A DNA stretch of 48,904 nucleotides from positions 1-48,904 of the IMG/VR virus record IMGVR_UViG_3300010375_000024; one strand, given 5' to 3'. Positions 34,243 through 41,726 of this stretch are shown here, piece by piece (positions within the stretch are counted from its first letter, which is position 1; the number at the start of each line of letters is the position of its first letter). The position numbers were made by a program, and so were the translations under genes. The notes under the pieces were generated by a model that worked only from the letters and a program-made list of their open reading frames with translations, was not told the DNA's origin and did no database searches. This DNA is from a virus.

Positions 34243-34422
34243 TCACTTTTTGAGACCGAGCTTTTTCAATATGGCGTTGTAGGTCCCGGTCTTGATCTCT
34301 GTTGACGGGTGGCGCGGGATCTCTGTGAACTCGCCTCTGAGGTGCACGATGGTGTGCTTGGTGCCTTGAGTGAAGGTGCATCCCTGTTTCTTGAGCCATC
34401 GCTTCAACTCGTTCGCCGTCAT
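34243..34422 (-). CDS. hicA: HicA toxin, mRNA interferase
   Basis: 59 residues: MTANELKRWLKKQGCTFTQG, then the active His23 in GTKHTIVH, then GEFTEIPRHPSTEIKTGTYN and ILKKLGLK, the full double-stranded-RNA-binding-like HicA fold at normal length. It cuts mRNA in cells when HicB is lost. Toxin-first order and the 8-bp spacing to hicB are typical of hicAB. Probably a maintenance or phage-defence moron. Confidence 0.93.
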   Translation of the reverse strand: MTANELKRWLKKQGCTFTQGTKHTIVHLRGEFTEIPRHPSTEIKTGTYNAILKKLGLKK

Positions 34423-34425
34423 ATC

Positions 34426-34439
34426 TAAGAGTACTCTTA
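34426..34439. promoter_or_regulatory. Perfect palindrome, likely HicB operator
   Basis: TAAGAGTACTCTTA is a perfect 14-bp palindrome ending 3 bp upstream of the hicA start codon. The core GAGTACTC recurs in partial form nearby (GTGAGTACC at 34441, TTAGTACTTA at 34463). HicB antitoxins with an HTH domain bind such sites to autoregulate. Confidence 0.65.
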
Positions 34440-34481
34440 TGTGAGTACCAACACAAGGCGAATTAGTACTTAGAGACGGTA

Positions 34482-34724
34482 TTATTTCCCCTCTTTCGCC
34501 TTCCGCTCCGCCGCCCGCTTGCTTCGAACCTCCGCGCTTTTCTTCGCTGCCTTCTTTGCGATCGCCGTACGCTCAGCAGGCGTCAGAGCCTTCGCCCGCG
34601 CTTTCCCTCCCACCTTTCCACCAGCCTTTGCGAAGCCTGAACGCTCCGCGGCTGACTTCACCGCCATCGACTTCTTACCACCGATCCGACCCAGCGCTAC
34701 AGCATGGGGATTCTTTTTAGCCAT
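34482..34724 (-). CDS. Small Lys/Ala/Gly-rich basic protein
   Basis: 80 residues from ATG 34724: ALGRIGGKKSMAVKSAAERS, FAKAGGKVGGKARAKAL, TPAERTAIAKKAAKKSAE. The pattern G-R-x-G-G-K followed by T-P-A-E-R-x-x-I-A-x-K-A-A is widespread in small basic proteins and may bind nucleic acid. Two relatives are in this window (41508-41726 and 42910-43152). It lies divergent from the early promoter at 34783. Confidence 0.6.
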   Translation of the reverse strand: MAKKNPHAVALGRIGGKKSMAVKSAAERSGFAKAGGKVGGKARAKALTPAERTAIAKKAAKKSAEVRSKRAAERKAKEGK

Positions 34725-34782
34725 ACACTCCACAGCTTAACAGAGCGCTCGAAAAAGAACCAACCTTTCTTTTTTGTTTAGC

Positions 34783-34811
34783 TTGACACAGCGGTATGAC
34801 TAGCTCATACT
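34783..34811 (+). promoter_or_regulatory. Sigma70-type promoter of the early operon
   Basis: TTGACA (34783-34788), a 17-bp spacer, and CATACT (34806-34811). The -35 box is perfect and the -10 box matches 4 of 6. It lies 22 bp before ATG 34834, with AAGGAG in between. It is followed by a run of closely spaced + strand genes to 37093. Confidence 0.7.
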
Positions 34812-34833
34812 GAAGGAGTAACAAAAAGGCCCC

Positions 34834-35253
34834 ATGAACTACACCGACCACCGCTACGACGAGCAAGATCACAACCGCGATAACGACGCCCGCGAAGCGG
34901 CAGACATGGCCCGCGACCAACGCGACATGGAGGATGTAACTATCGAATCCACGCCCCGCGGAACAGGCGGCAAGCTCGTACGCTGCTGCGACAATCCGGC
35001 GATGTTCACGCTTCACCCGTGCCTCGACCGAGATCCGGATACCGGCGCTTTCGTCGAAGACTTCTACGAGTGCAACGTTTGCGGATCCCGCATCGGCTCT
35101 GAAGACTTCGGGATGATCGCGAGCTGGGCGGAAGAGCAAAAGAACACCAAGTGGGCGCCAATCACCGAGGAGACGGCCGGCCCGATCGTACCGGAGGTGG
35201 ACGCGAGGCCGATCGCCATGCCCGCGCGCACAAACCCTAGGAAGGTGGCGTAA
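34834..35253 (+). CDS. Unknown acidic protein with Cys motif, first gene of the early operon
   Basis: 139 residues. The N-terminus is very acidic/His-Asp-Arg-rich (TDHRYDEQDHNRDNDAREAA); the middle has CC...C...CNVCGS, which may be a zinc ribbon (CCDNPAMFTLHPC and ECNVCGSRIG). Starts just after the promoter at 34783. Function unknown; a small DNA- or protein-binding early factor is plausible. Confidence 0.65.
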   Translation: MNYTDHRYDEQDHNRDNDAREAADMARDQRDMEDVTIESTPRGTGGKLVRCCDNPAMFTLHPCLDRDPDTGAFVEDFYECNVCGSRIGSEDFGMIASWAEEQKNTKWAPITEETAGPIVPEVDARPIAMPARTNPRKVA

Positions 35254-35255
35254 CC

Positions 35256-35489
35256 ATGTCCACCCTTGAACGCCTTTCAGATTTCATTGATTTCACGCCT
35301 GCACCGGGGGAGTGCTTGCCCACCAACAGAGTGAGCATCAGTGCGGGCGTGGTTCAGGAGGGGGAGCAAATAGATGTCGACCGAACGACGCAAGCGCTCC
35401 CCAGCTTGGACCAATTCGAGAATTACCGCGACGAGCTGCCGGCGGAAGAGATTGAAACGGAAAATGAGCAGGCCAGGAGGATGGCGTGA
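35256..35489 (+). CDS. Small acidic unknown protein
   Basis: 77 residues beginning 2 bp after the preceding stop; acidic, probably partly disordered (DELPAEEIETENEQARRM). It overlaps the HNH-type gene by GTGA. No family recognised. Confidence 0.55.
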   Translation: MSTLERLSDFIDFTPAPGECLPTNRVSISAGVVQEGEQIDVDRTTQALPSLDQFENYRDELPAEEIETENEQARRMA

Positions 35490-35851
35490 CCGCTCGCACT
35501 CCAGTCCGGAAGACGCGGATCGGCGGGCCCAGGCGCGGGTCTGAACCGGACGCCAAATACCTGAAGTGGATCAGGAAACAGCCTTGCGTCGTTTGCAGCG
35601 CGTGGGATATCAAGCCGGTTCGCTACGTGTTGATCCGGATCGAGGCGGCTCATGTGGGACTTCGGGGGATGAGCCAGATGGCGCCGGACCGCCAAACGAT
35701 TCCCTTATGCCTGACACACCACACGCTGGGACCGCACTCGCACCATCGGATTGGAAAACTGTTTTGGGAGCACTGGGGACTGAATCGCTTTGAACTCATC
35801 GCCGAATTTAACGCACGATACGAAAAGGAGAAGGGAAATCATGGCATATGA
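35486..35851 (+). CDS. HNH/DUF968-like phage nuclease-type protein
   Basis: 121 residues from GTG 35486. Zinc/HNH-type residues: PCVVC near the N-terminus, EAAHVG in the middle, then PLCLTHHTLGPHSHHRIG and FWEHWGLNRFELI. The C-x2-C ... AHV ... LC-x2-HH order is that of DUF968/HNH proteins found in phage recombination regions. Possible endonuclease acting on phage DNA intermediates. Confidence 0.65.
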   Translation: MTARTPVRKTRIGGPRRGSEPDAKYLKWIRKQPCVVCSAWDIKPVRYVLIRIEAAHVGLRGMSQMAPDRQTIPLCLTHHTLGPHSHHRIGKLFWEHWGLNRFELIAEFNARYEKEKGNHGI

Positions 35852-36200
35852 AACATTTCGACTGGGCAGCCATTTGCTGTCGTCTCGCGGGACCACACCG
35901 CAGATCCGATGCGGTCCACAGCGCATCTGTTTCAACAAAGCTGCAACGGCTCTACTAGACAAGTCGCGCGTGATTCTCCTCTGGGATAGGGAAGCAGGCC
36001 GATTCGCAGTGCAGCCAACGGACGACAAGTCCGGTTACCCGCTAACGAAGAACAAAACAATAAGCCAAAGCTGTATCACCTGCACTGCGTTCCTGCGGGC
36101 GACAGGACTCGCGGAACTGGGGATCGTGGAGGCTACCTGGGATGCAAATCGCAGCCTGCTTGAGTGGACCAGCACGGAGATTATCGAGGGAGAAAAGTAA
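35841..36200 (+). CDS. Unknown protein
   Basis: 119 residues from ATG 35841, overlapping the HNH-type gene end, with AAAAGGAGAAGGG as ribosome site. It contains GPQRICFNKAATALLDKSRV and LWDREAGRFAVQPTDD, compact alpha/beta in character. Located between the nuclease-type gene and a possible DNA-binding protein. Confidence 0.6.
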   Translation: MAYETFRLGSHLLSSRGTTPQIRCGPQRICFNKAATALLDKSRVILLWDREAGRFAVQPTDDKSGYPLTKNKTISQSCITCTAFLRATGLAELGIVEATWDANRSLLEWTSTEIIEGEK

Positions 36201-36201
36201 A

Positions 36202-36852
36202 ATGGCAACCGCAACGGCAGCACCACAGAACAGAACAACAGCACCACCGCGCACGAGCAGCAAGTTCTTTCCAAACTTCGAACCCAAGGAGGTCGCGCTC
36301 AAGTCGATCGAGGGACAGCCGACTCACTCGCGATACGACGGAGATCAAATCTGCTTTGAACTTACCGACGGTCGGAAATGGTACACGGATATCGTAGTTG
36401 GGCAGAAAATTAAACAGATGCTCATCCAACCGGGCGAGGTCTTTTGCGTCTACAAATCGGAAGTACGGCGCGGCAACCGCCGCATTATCGAGTTGGAAAT
36501 TGAGCCTGTAGTGGGGAAGGAGCCGGCGGGCATTGCTCCGAAAGGTACTCAGCCCGCCGGGAATCAAGGTACATCGGGGACAGTCAACTCCAACCCTAGC
36601 ACCGCCCGGCAACCAGCACCAGCCTCCGCAACTGCCGCAATTGCCGCAACTGCCGCAAACGTACCCATGAACGGCAACGGGGAGACGATCGCAGTTCAGC
36701 TCGCCCGCTGTTACCGGGAGGCCGTCGAAATTGCAGCGGTCACAGTAGGTTACGCCGCGAAACATGGCCTGGTGATCGCTCCCGCCTTCTGTGATGTGCG
36801 TGCGCTCGCGGCAACGATCGCAATATCGGAGCAGCAGGGAAGGCGTTCATAG
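36202..36852 (+). CDS. Unknown early protein, possible ssDNA/recombination-related
   Basis: 216 residues from ATG 36202. The N-terminal domain of about 85 residues is beta-rich (ALKSIEGQPTHSRYDGDQIC, YTDIVVGQKIKQMLIQPGEV), followed by a long disordered Ala/Pro/Thr linker whose Ala-Ala-Thr part comes from a 12-bp DNA repeat near 36625-36660. The C-terminal helix pair (LARCYREAVEIAAVTVGYAA ... DVRALAATIAISEQQ) is a tail seen in several phage early proteins. Function not proven. Confidence 0.6.
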   Translation: MATATAAPQNRTTAPPRTSSKFFPNFEPKEVALKSIEGQPTHSRYDGDQICFELTDGRKWYTDIVVGQKIKQMLIQPGEVFCVYKSEVRRGNRRIIELEIEPVVGKEPAGIAPKGTQPAGNQGTSGTVNSNPSTARQPAPASATAAIAATAANVPMNGNGETIAVQLARCYREAVEIAAVTVGYAAKHGLVIAPAFCDVRALAATIAISEQQGRRS

Positions 36853-36959
36853 TGGATAACCAGAAGCCGAGCAGGAGGCTTTTGTGGTGCTCGATTCTCT
36901 TTATTGGGCTCATGATTGGACTGCTGATTCTCCGATCATGCCTCGGGGTGAGCGAGTGA
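36852..36959 (+). CDS. 35-residue single-span membrane peptide
   Basis: Starts at GTG 36852 overlapping the previous stop: a basic N-terminus (MDNQKPSRRL) then one membrane segment (LWCSILFIGLMIGLLILRSC). Ends with TGA overlapping ATG 36959. Coupling on both sides supports it being real. Confidence 0.5.
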   Translation: MDNQKPSRRLLWCSILFIGLMIGLLILRSCLGVSE

Positions 36960-37093
36960 TGGCGGACTACCGCTTCCTGCGATCTCGCGGTATTTCGTGC
37001 TTTCGTGCTTTCGTTATTGCTGCACGTTCCGCGTGGCTGTCACGAGAGGCGAGGAAGGCGCGGGCGGAACGGGCGCGGAGGCTCGGCGGGTGA
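36959..37093 (+). CDS. 44-residue basic protein
   Basis: MADYRFLRSRGISCFRAFVI followed by AARSAWLSREARKARAERAR, an Arg-rich helix. Coupled to the membrane peptide by TGATG. An in-frame extension upstream to 36884 overlaps that peptide and is less likely. Last gene of the early operon. Confidence 0.5.
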   Translation: MADYRFLRSRGISCFRAFVIAARSAWLSREARKARAERARRLGG

Positions 37094-37146
37094 AATATAT
37101 CAAAATTGACATATGACGCAGGTGACCTCAGCCTGATGGAGAACGC

Positions 37147-37584
37147 TCAGACCTTCGTATCTTTCCGGCTGTCGAATTCTTTCCCGCCTGGCTGCGATCG
37201 GTCCGGCGAGTGCAAAACATCGTTGATCATCTGAACCAGCTTCTTCACGACGAATGGTTTCTCAATGAACGCCCACCCGTAATTCAGCACCAAAAGGGCG
37301 CCGTCGCCCTTCCCACCGGACATCAACATCACGCGGATATCTGGCCAAAGTGCCTTCAGGACTACACCCAATGCCGGTCCTGACATCTCCGGCATCTCCA
37401 CGTCGGAGAGTAGCAGATCTATTTTGCCAGCTCGTTGTTGGGCGAGTTTGACGGCCGCTGGTCCGCTCGTGGCTATGAGGACTTCGAAATTAGCGTGACG
37501 CAGGATGGCGGCAACGGTCGATAGGACCGCTGGATCATCGTCTACGACCAGGATGGTTTCGAGGGTGGCTGTTGTGCCGATACC
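37147..37584 (-). CDS. Lone response-regulator receiver domain, start codon unclear
   Basis: The open frame encodes a full CheY-like receiver: TILVVDDDPAVLSTVAAIL with the acidic pocket, LLLSDVEMPEMSG with the phospho-acceptor Asp, VMLMSGG, and FIEKPF with the conserved Lys. No output domain; a charged tail of about 20 residues follows. In-frame codons between the upstream stop (TGA, 37587-37585) and the conserved N-terminus include no ATG, GTG or TTG, so the gene either uses a rare start (ATC or CTG near 37545-37580) or has lost its 5' end. Receiver domains are unusual phage cargo. Confidence 0.6.
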   Translation of the reverse strand, partial: GIGTTATLETILVVDDDPAVLSTVAAILRHANFEVLIATSGPAAVKLAQQRAGKIDLLLSDVEMPEMSGPALGVVLKALWPDIRVMLMSGGKGDGALLVLNYGWAFIEKPFVVKKLVQMINDVLHSPDRSQPGGKEFDSRKDTKV

Positions 37585-37730
37585 TCAACCTTGGCACTTT
37601 TTGTAAACCCGTTGTGCGCTAGACTCTTTTTCGTGTCGAGTAGCAGGCGCGAATCTGGCCGGTGGTAAATCTTGGGGGAGGTGGCCTCTGTCAGGTTCGC
37701 GCCGATTTGTTTATATAGAAAAATAGATAT

Positions 37731-38156
37731 ATGAACGAGGGCCGGTACATTCTCGTCGGTCAGACGCCGGTACAGTGCGACGACTTGATGGAGTGGGCGA
37801 GTTCGATGGGAGGGGACGGTCGCAGGGTGGCGCTAACACGCGTCGGCCCTATTACGGTCTCCACGGTTTTCCTCGGCCTCGACCACAACTTCCATCGATC
37901 ATTTTCAGGCAACTGGAGCGAGCCGCCAATCCTGTTCGAGACGATGGCCTATATTGAGTCGATTCGGCCTCATGAAAACTGCCACTGTTTCGAATGCCGC
38001 AATCCTACCGAGTTTCTGGATTTTCAAGAGCGCTGCTCGACCTGGCTCGAAGCGGAAACGCAACACGCCGCGGTCGTCGCGCGCCTGGCTGCAGAACATC
38101 CCGGGGATACCATCGAGCGTCTCGACCTCAACGTTGTCCCGGAGACCGCCACCTGA
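37731..38156 (+). CDS. Conserved phage hypothetical protein
   Basis: 141 residues. RYILVGQTPVQCDDLMEWAS, RVALTRVGPITVSTVFLGLD, PPILFETM and CSTWLEAETQHAAVVARL follow a pattern I know from many phage and bacterial hypothetical proteins of unknown function. It contains a CHCFEC motif that might bind metal. Preceded by an AT-rich 146-bp gap. Confidence 0.7.
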   Translation: MNEGRYILVGQTPVQCDDLMEWASSMGGDGRRVALTRVGPITVSTVFLGLDHNFHRSFSGNWSEPPILFETMAYIESIRPHENCHCFECRNPTEFLDFQERCSTWLEAETQHAAVVARLAAEHPGDTIERLDLNVVPETAT

Positions 38157-38158
38157 AA

Positions 38159-38446
38159 ATGAAACTCACGAAGTTGCAAGTTGCGGAATGGTTCGCCCAG
38201 ACGTGGAGGTACTTCTGCGTCTTTATACTCGGGGTTCAGGTCGGGTACTTTGTCCATTATCCGAATATCTGGATCTTCCCTTTCGTGATTCTGTGGGGCG
38301 TGCTTGCAGTCTGCGCTCACAGATGGCAATACCAGAAGCTGCTCGCCACTTCCGAAACAATTGATGAAAACATCAAAGTGCTGAGGCGAGACGGCATCAC
38401 TGTACACGTGGTGCATCCCGTCGACCCGACATCCAGAAGAAACTGA
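38159..38446 (+). CDS. Small two-span membrane protein
   Basis: 95 residues from ATG 38159, 2 bp after the previous stop. Two membrane segments (YFCVFILGVQVGYFV and IWIFPFVILWGVLAVCA), then a cytoplasmic-type charged helix and tail. The upstream in-frame extension is rejected as it covers the preceding gene. Unknown role. Confidence 0.6.
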   Translation: MKLTKLQVAEWFAQTWRYFCVFILGVQVGYFVHYPNIWIFPFVILWGVLAVCAHRWQYQKLLATSETIDENIKVLRRDGITVHVVHPVDPTSRRN

Positions 38447-38455
38447 GGGACCCAG

Positions 38456-38587
38456 GTGTACGGCACGCTATTCAAGATCAAAGCTGCTGACGGCCGCCTG
38501 ATCACGGTTGAGCCGCTTCTCTTCGACAGAGCTCGCGTCACGATCAGCGCCAATGAGGTATCGATTGTTGTGGACGACGCCTGGTGA
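38456..38587 (+). CDS. 43-residue unknown protein
   Basis: GTG 38456 with GAGGGA upstream; encodes YGTLFKIKAADGRLITVEPL and ARVTISANEVSIVVDDAW, a compact beta-rich peptide. Third member of the small + strand cluster. Unknown function. Confidence 0.5.
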   Translation: MYGTLFKIKAADGRLITVEPLLFDRARVTISANEVSIVVDDAW

Positions 38588-38588
38588 T

Positions 38589-38625
38589 ACGACTCTCCGA
38601 TCGCTGCGGTCGCAGCGGCTGTCGT
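38589..38625. other. Strong inverted repeat after the small cluster
   Basis: CGCTGCG (38602-38608) and CGCAGCG (38611-38617) are perfect 7-bp arms two bases apart, nested inside ACGAC (38589-38593) and GTCGT (38621-38625). It lies just after the 38587 stop, and convergent genes meet here. No T-run follows, so a factor-dependent or bidirectional terminator is only a guess; a protein site is possible. Confidence 0.35.
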
Positions 38626-38735
38626 GTGGAACCCTACAACGGATCCGGAGCCTGCAGGTTGGTCACGCCATCCAGACAGTGGACGGCGTAGACCTGGTGG
38701 CGATCCAGGAAAAGAATACGTTTGGGCATAATGCC

Positions 38736-39056
38736 TTAAGAATCCCCGCCGCTACTACCCGAACCCGAGTCCGTCGATCCACAGCTTGAAGAAGAACTGG
38801 AATCAGACGGGCTATCCCAACTGCTCGAAGCCCCGCCTCCACCAGAATCGCCTCCAGAGAATCCTTGAAATGCCGGTGTGTCCTGCGAAATCTCGGGTGA
38901 TGGAGGCCATGGCGCGTCGTCGAATGGCGTATTGTTGAACCCGACTGAAGTGTATTCAGCGACTGGATCGACACGATCGGTCTGGACACCAGTGCAATTC
39001 CTGGAGTGGAGTCTCAGATTGAAGACCCAGGTTCGGCAGTTCGGGCAGGTTGGCAT
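38736..39056 (-). CDS. Zinc-ribbon-like protein with Ser/Gly-rich tail
   Basis: 106 residues from ATG 39056, with a very good ribosome site (AAGGAG at proper spacing). N-terminal MPTCPNCRTWVFNLRLHSRN-C suggests a C-x2-C metal site. The second half is low-complexity Ser/Gly/Asp (GGDSGGGGASSSWDSPSDSS), likely disordered. Divergent from the HD hydrolase gene. Unknown function. Confidence 0.6.
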   Translation of the reverse strand: MPTCPNCRTWVFNLRLHSRNCTGVQTDRVDPVAEYTSVGFNNTPFDDAPWPPSPEISQDTPAFQGFSGGDSGGGGASSSWDSPSDSSSSSSCGSTDSGSGSSGGDS

Positions 39057-39115
39057 TTAAGCAGCTCCTTCCCACAACCCTACGCCTTTATTCAGCGCGG
39101 CGGTAAACTTCGAAG

Positions 39116-39541
39116 GTGCCCGGACTGATATTACGGATGGCAGAGGAAATAGCAAGACGCGCCCACCTCGGACAAACGGAAGAGAGCACAGGGGACGATT
39201 ACATCCGCCATATTGAGCGGGTCGTCGACCTCGTAACCGGGGACGACGAAAAGGCCGTGGCGTGGCTCCACGATGTCATCGAGGACAGCCCGATTACAGG
39301 TGCCGATTTGCTCGCGGCCGGAATTTCAGCCCGCATAGTTTTTGCAGTTGTGAGGCTGACTCGCGATGAAGCCACGACCTCGTATTTTGAATACATCCGG
39401 CAGATCAAGGATTCAGGCGACCATCTCGCCATTGCCGTCAAGACTGCCGATTTAATCGACCACCTGCGACCGAACTGCCCGGAGCGCCTCCGTCCGCGGT
39501 ACGAAATGGCCTGCGAAACTCTCGGGGTTAAACTTCCCTGA
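39116..39541 (+). CDS. HD-domain hydrolase resembling (p)ppGpp hydrolases
   Basis: 141 residues from GTG 39116 (or 134 from ATG 39137). Metal-site signature of RelA/SpoT-type HD proteins: ARRAHLGQTEESTGDDYIRH, the HD pair in AWLHDVIEDSPITGADLLAA, LTRDEATTSYFEYI and VKTADLIDHL. It is a stand-alone domain like the small alarmone hydrolase MESH1, without synthetase or TGS domains. A phage copy could lower host ppGpp or act on other nucleotides. It overlaps the HNH gene on the other strand by 14 bp. Confidence 0.8.
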   Translation: MPGLILRMAEEIARRAHLGQTEESTGDDYIRHIERVVDLVTGDDEKAVAWLHDVIEDSPITGADLLAAGISARIVFAVVRLTRDEATTSYFEYIRQIKDSGDHLAIAVKTADLIDHLRPNCPERLRPRYEMACETLGVKLP

Positions 39542-39938
39542 CCATGCCTCCAACAAAGCCGCCGTCATCCTCCCATCGATAGCGGTCTAAACTGATCGGG
39601 CTGCGTTTTAAGTTCCTGATCCTTGTGGGAATAAGATTCCGCGACTTGATGGCGACCCAGCCATTTTCGCCCCACCAGTGTTGAAGACAGGCCATTCGGA
39701 TTATGTGGAGTTTGCCGATCTCCCGGTTCGCGCGGCGGGAGTTGCACCAGCGGTGCGCCAGCAGCAAATTGCTCGGGCTGTAGGTTCCTCTCCTGGATAT
39801 GGGGATTACGTGGTCCAGACTCGCACAGTACTCTCGCCCCGTGCGGTCGAAGGCCATCACGAGCCCGCAAATATGGCACAGGTCTCCGTCCCTCTTTCTC
39901 AAGTCCAAGATCAGTTTCGCTTGAACCGTCCGGTGCAT
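39528..39938 (-). CDS. HNH endonuclease
   Basis: 136 residues. DLCHICG, SLDHVIPISRRGTYSPSNLL and AHRWCNSRRANREIG give the full HNH set with the two C-x2-C-type metal ligands. The C-terminal 60 residues are basic. Could be a free-standing homing-type or packaging-related nuclease; distance from terminase favours a mobile or early function. Starts 20 bp from the divergent gene at 39959. Confidence 0.85.
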   Translation of the reverse strand: MHRTVQAKLILDLRKRDGDLCHICGLVMAFDRTGREYCASLDHVIPISRRGTYSPSNLLLAHRWCNSRRANREIGKLHIIRMACLQHWWGENGWVAIKSRNLIPTRIRNLKRSPISLDRYRWEDDGGFVGGMVREV

Positions 39939-39958
39939 GCCGAGCCCATACTTGAATT

Positions 39959-40294
39959 ATGGACCGCCGCCTCTTTCTCGCGTCCCTTGGAGCCGCTGCG
40001 ATCGCACCTGTACTTCTTCCGTTACCGGCGAAGATTCAAATGCCAACAATTGCCCAGCAGATCTTCGGCAGCGACTTCACCGGCACGCTCGAGATGCTTC
40101 GGTTTATCGACCCGCACGACTTCACCGACTACCGCGATGACCGCTATTGGGATTGGGGCCGTAGGGTGTTGAAGGATTTCGTGCGGCACATAAACCAAGT
40201 CGATCCGTCCAGGATTTCAGAATGGACTGGTTGGATCGAGCCTGGAAAAGAGGGTGGGGTTTGGATGGGGTTGTCGTCGAAGCCGCGGTCATGA
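39959..40294 (+). CDS. Possible Tat/Sec-exported unknown protein
   Basis: 111 residues. MDRRLFLASLGAAAIAPVL resembles a twin-arginine signal (R-R-L-F-L plus hydrophobic stretch). The body has LEMLRFIDPHDFTDYRDDR, WGRRVLKDFVRHINQVD and ends WMGLSSKPRS. No clear ribosome site; an internal ATG at 40040 would remove the signal. Family unknown. Confidence 0.45.
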   Translation: MDRRLFLASLGAAAIAPVLLPLPAKIQMPTIAQQIFGSDFTGTLEMLRFIDPHDFTDYRDDRYWDWGRRVLKDFVRHINQVDPSRISEWTGWIEPGKEGGVWMGLSSKPRS

Positions 40295-40353
40295 CGTGCG
40301 ACTGTCGCATCTGGATGTCGCGACTATGTCGGACGTCTATTTCGTTGGGATAT

Positions 40354-40611
40354 TCAATGGATCGGCTTCTCAGAAACGTGCGCAGCCTCCAGGTAGAACA
40401 CGATCGCCTTCAACCTGCCGATGATTGAGGCGGCGGCAAATAATCCGAGACTCGCGAATCCACAGAGACTACCGGCAATGAGATTGATACTGTTGATCTG
40501 CTGCGAGAAAACGATATCAGCCAGCAGAAATGCCGTAGCCAGTATTCCCAATACGCCGAACACGTTGAGAAGTGCGGCTAGACGCGACTCGTGAGGTTTT
40601 TCAGTTTTCAT
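40354..40611 (-). CDS. Two-span membrane protein
   Basis: 85 residues from ATG 40611: two membrane segments (LLNVFGVLGILATAFLLADI and LIAGSLCGFASLGLFAAASI) and a short charged C-terminus. An in-frame upstream extension lacks support. Part of a four-gene minus-strand group with the next three genes. Confidence 0.6.
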   Translation of the reverse strand: MKTEKPHESRLAALLNVFGVLGILATAFLLADIVFSQQINSINLIAGSLCGFASLGLFAAASIIGRLKAIVFYLEAAHVSEKPIH

Positions 40612-40636
40612 TGGCACCCTATCGAACTGATGCGCG

Positions 40637-41197
40637 TCACTGAATCTGCCAGAACGAATCGTCATCGTTGGCAAACGAGTCCTTCGATATTGAGGCTCCT
40701 GTAAAAGTTCCGTTGATCGAGCCTGTCAGTATATCGTTCGAATCGTAGACGTCATAGCGCACCCGGCCGGAAACGGTGCTTGCAGTTGTGACTTGCTGTT
40801 TCTTCTCGTCAAGGTGGAATCCAGATGGAGAGACCACGAACACGTACCGCGCAATCCTCTTGCCGAATGATGCACCGTTCTTTTGCAGGAGAACCGTTGT
40901 TTTTATCCCAAGCGTGCAGAGGTCGCTGAATGTCGCGGCGTCCCAATATTTCTTGACGTCGGTTGCAAAATTCGGCGACTCGGTTATGCCGGCAATGAGC
41001 TGCCCGGAGGATGTGACTACCACCGCCTCCTGGTCCCGCGTGGTGTCGATCACGGCTTCAACATGCGATTGCGGGAACATGTCAGTGGTGGTGATGCTGA
41101 TTTTCCAGATGTCGTTCAGGTGGTCCCAGCCTTGGACGTAGCAGTCCGCGGAGTACGCCGGAACCGCCAGTGCGGCCAACAATAGCAGTATTTTCAT
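40637..41197 (-). CDS. Secreted unknown protein
   Basis: 186 residues. Signal peptide MKILLLLAALAVPAYSADC, then a globular alpha/beta domain of about 165 residues (KISITTTDMFPQSHVEAVID, YVFVVSPSGFHLDEKKQQVT). It has two or three Cys, the first directly after the signal peptide but without a lipobox. Ribosome site GATGAGG. Host-like style; a lysogenic-conversion moron is plausible. Confidence 0.65.
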   Translation of the reverse strand: MKILLLLAALAVPAYSADCYVQGWDHLNDIWKISITTTDMFPQSHVEAVIDTTRDQEAVVVTSSGQLIAGITESPNFATDVKKYWDAATFSDLCTLGIKTTVLLQKNGASFGKRIARYVFVVSPSGFHLDEKKQQVTTASTVSGRVRYDVYDSNDILTGSINGTFTGASISKDSFANDDDSFWQIQ

Positions 41198-41280
41198 TGC
41201 ACCTCATCGTTGCACGGATGTGTCTGAAAACTTCGAGGTTTCGCTTTAGTAGTCAGTCGTTGGGATACAGTACAACTGCC

Positions 41281-41511
41281 CTATTTCCTGTCGATCTGAG
41301 TCGCAATCTTGGTGGTGCCCTCGGCCTCGTCCACGATCGCAATGCGAATTGTTCCGGCCGTGTCCTCAAATACCAACTTCAGATTGTGGGTTCGCGGATC
41401 GATAAATACTCCGCGCACCGGCCCCCAGGATTTCAGCGTCCCTGTTTGGAACTGGGCCACGCCATGCATCGCGAAAAGCGCGATCCCTACACCAATGAGA
41501 ATCTTTTTCAT
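41281..41511 (-). CDS. Small secreted protein
   Basis: 76 residues from ATG 41511, overlapping the basic-protein stop by ATGA. Signal peptide MKKILIGVGIALFAMHGVAQ, then a beta-rich body with VFIDPRTHNLKLVFEDTAG. The longer in-frame reading is rejected. No family recognised. Confidence 0.6.
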   Translation of the reverse strand: MKKILIGVGIALFAMHGVAQFQTGTLKSWGPVRGVFIDPRTHNLKLVFEDTAGTIRIAIVDEAEGTTKIATQIDRK

Positions 41512-41726
41512 CGTCTCGCCTTCCCCTGCTTCTTCCCTGCCCTCTTCTTCTTCGCCTTCAACTTCTCCGGGTGCAGTTTGTAGTACGCCTTCCACCTGGC
41601 TTCGACAGCCTTCTTTCCTGCCGCCTTCCGTTCAGCCGGGGTACGATTCGCCGCCGTCGCCTTCCCCCCTGCCCTGCCTAACTCCGTTACATCCACAACC
41701 TGCGTTACTTTTACCTTCTTTCCCAT
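41508..41726 (-). CDS. Small basic protein related to the GRxGGK group
   Basis: 72 residues: VDVTELGRAGGKATAANRTP then AERKAAGKKAVEARWKAYYK and a very Lys-rich end. Shares the G-R-x-G-G-K / T-P-A-E-R / A-R-W layout with proteins at 34482 and 42910. Probably nucleic-acid binding by charge. Coupled to the small secreted gene that follows. Confidence 0.65.
   Translation of the reverse strand: MGKKVKVTQVVDVTELGRAGGKATAANRTPAERKAAGKKAVEARWKAYYKLHPEKLKAKKKRAGKKQGKARR

Noticed and set aside
37585-37620. Sigma54-type promoter at TTGGCACTTTTTGTAAA
   Set aside because: The -12 GC element is missing at the required spacing.
38508-38789. 93-residue + strand gene
   Set aside because: Arg/Ser/Thr-rich shadow overlapping the better-supported genes at 38456 and 38736; crosses a strong inverted repeat.
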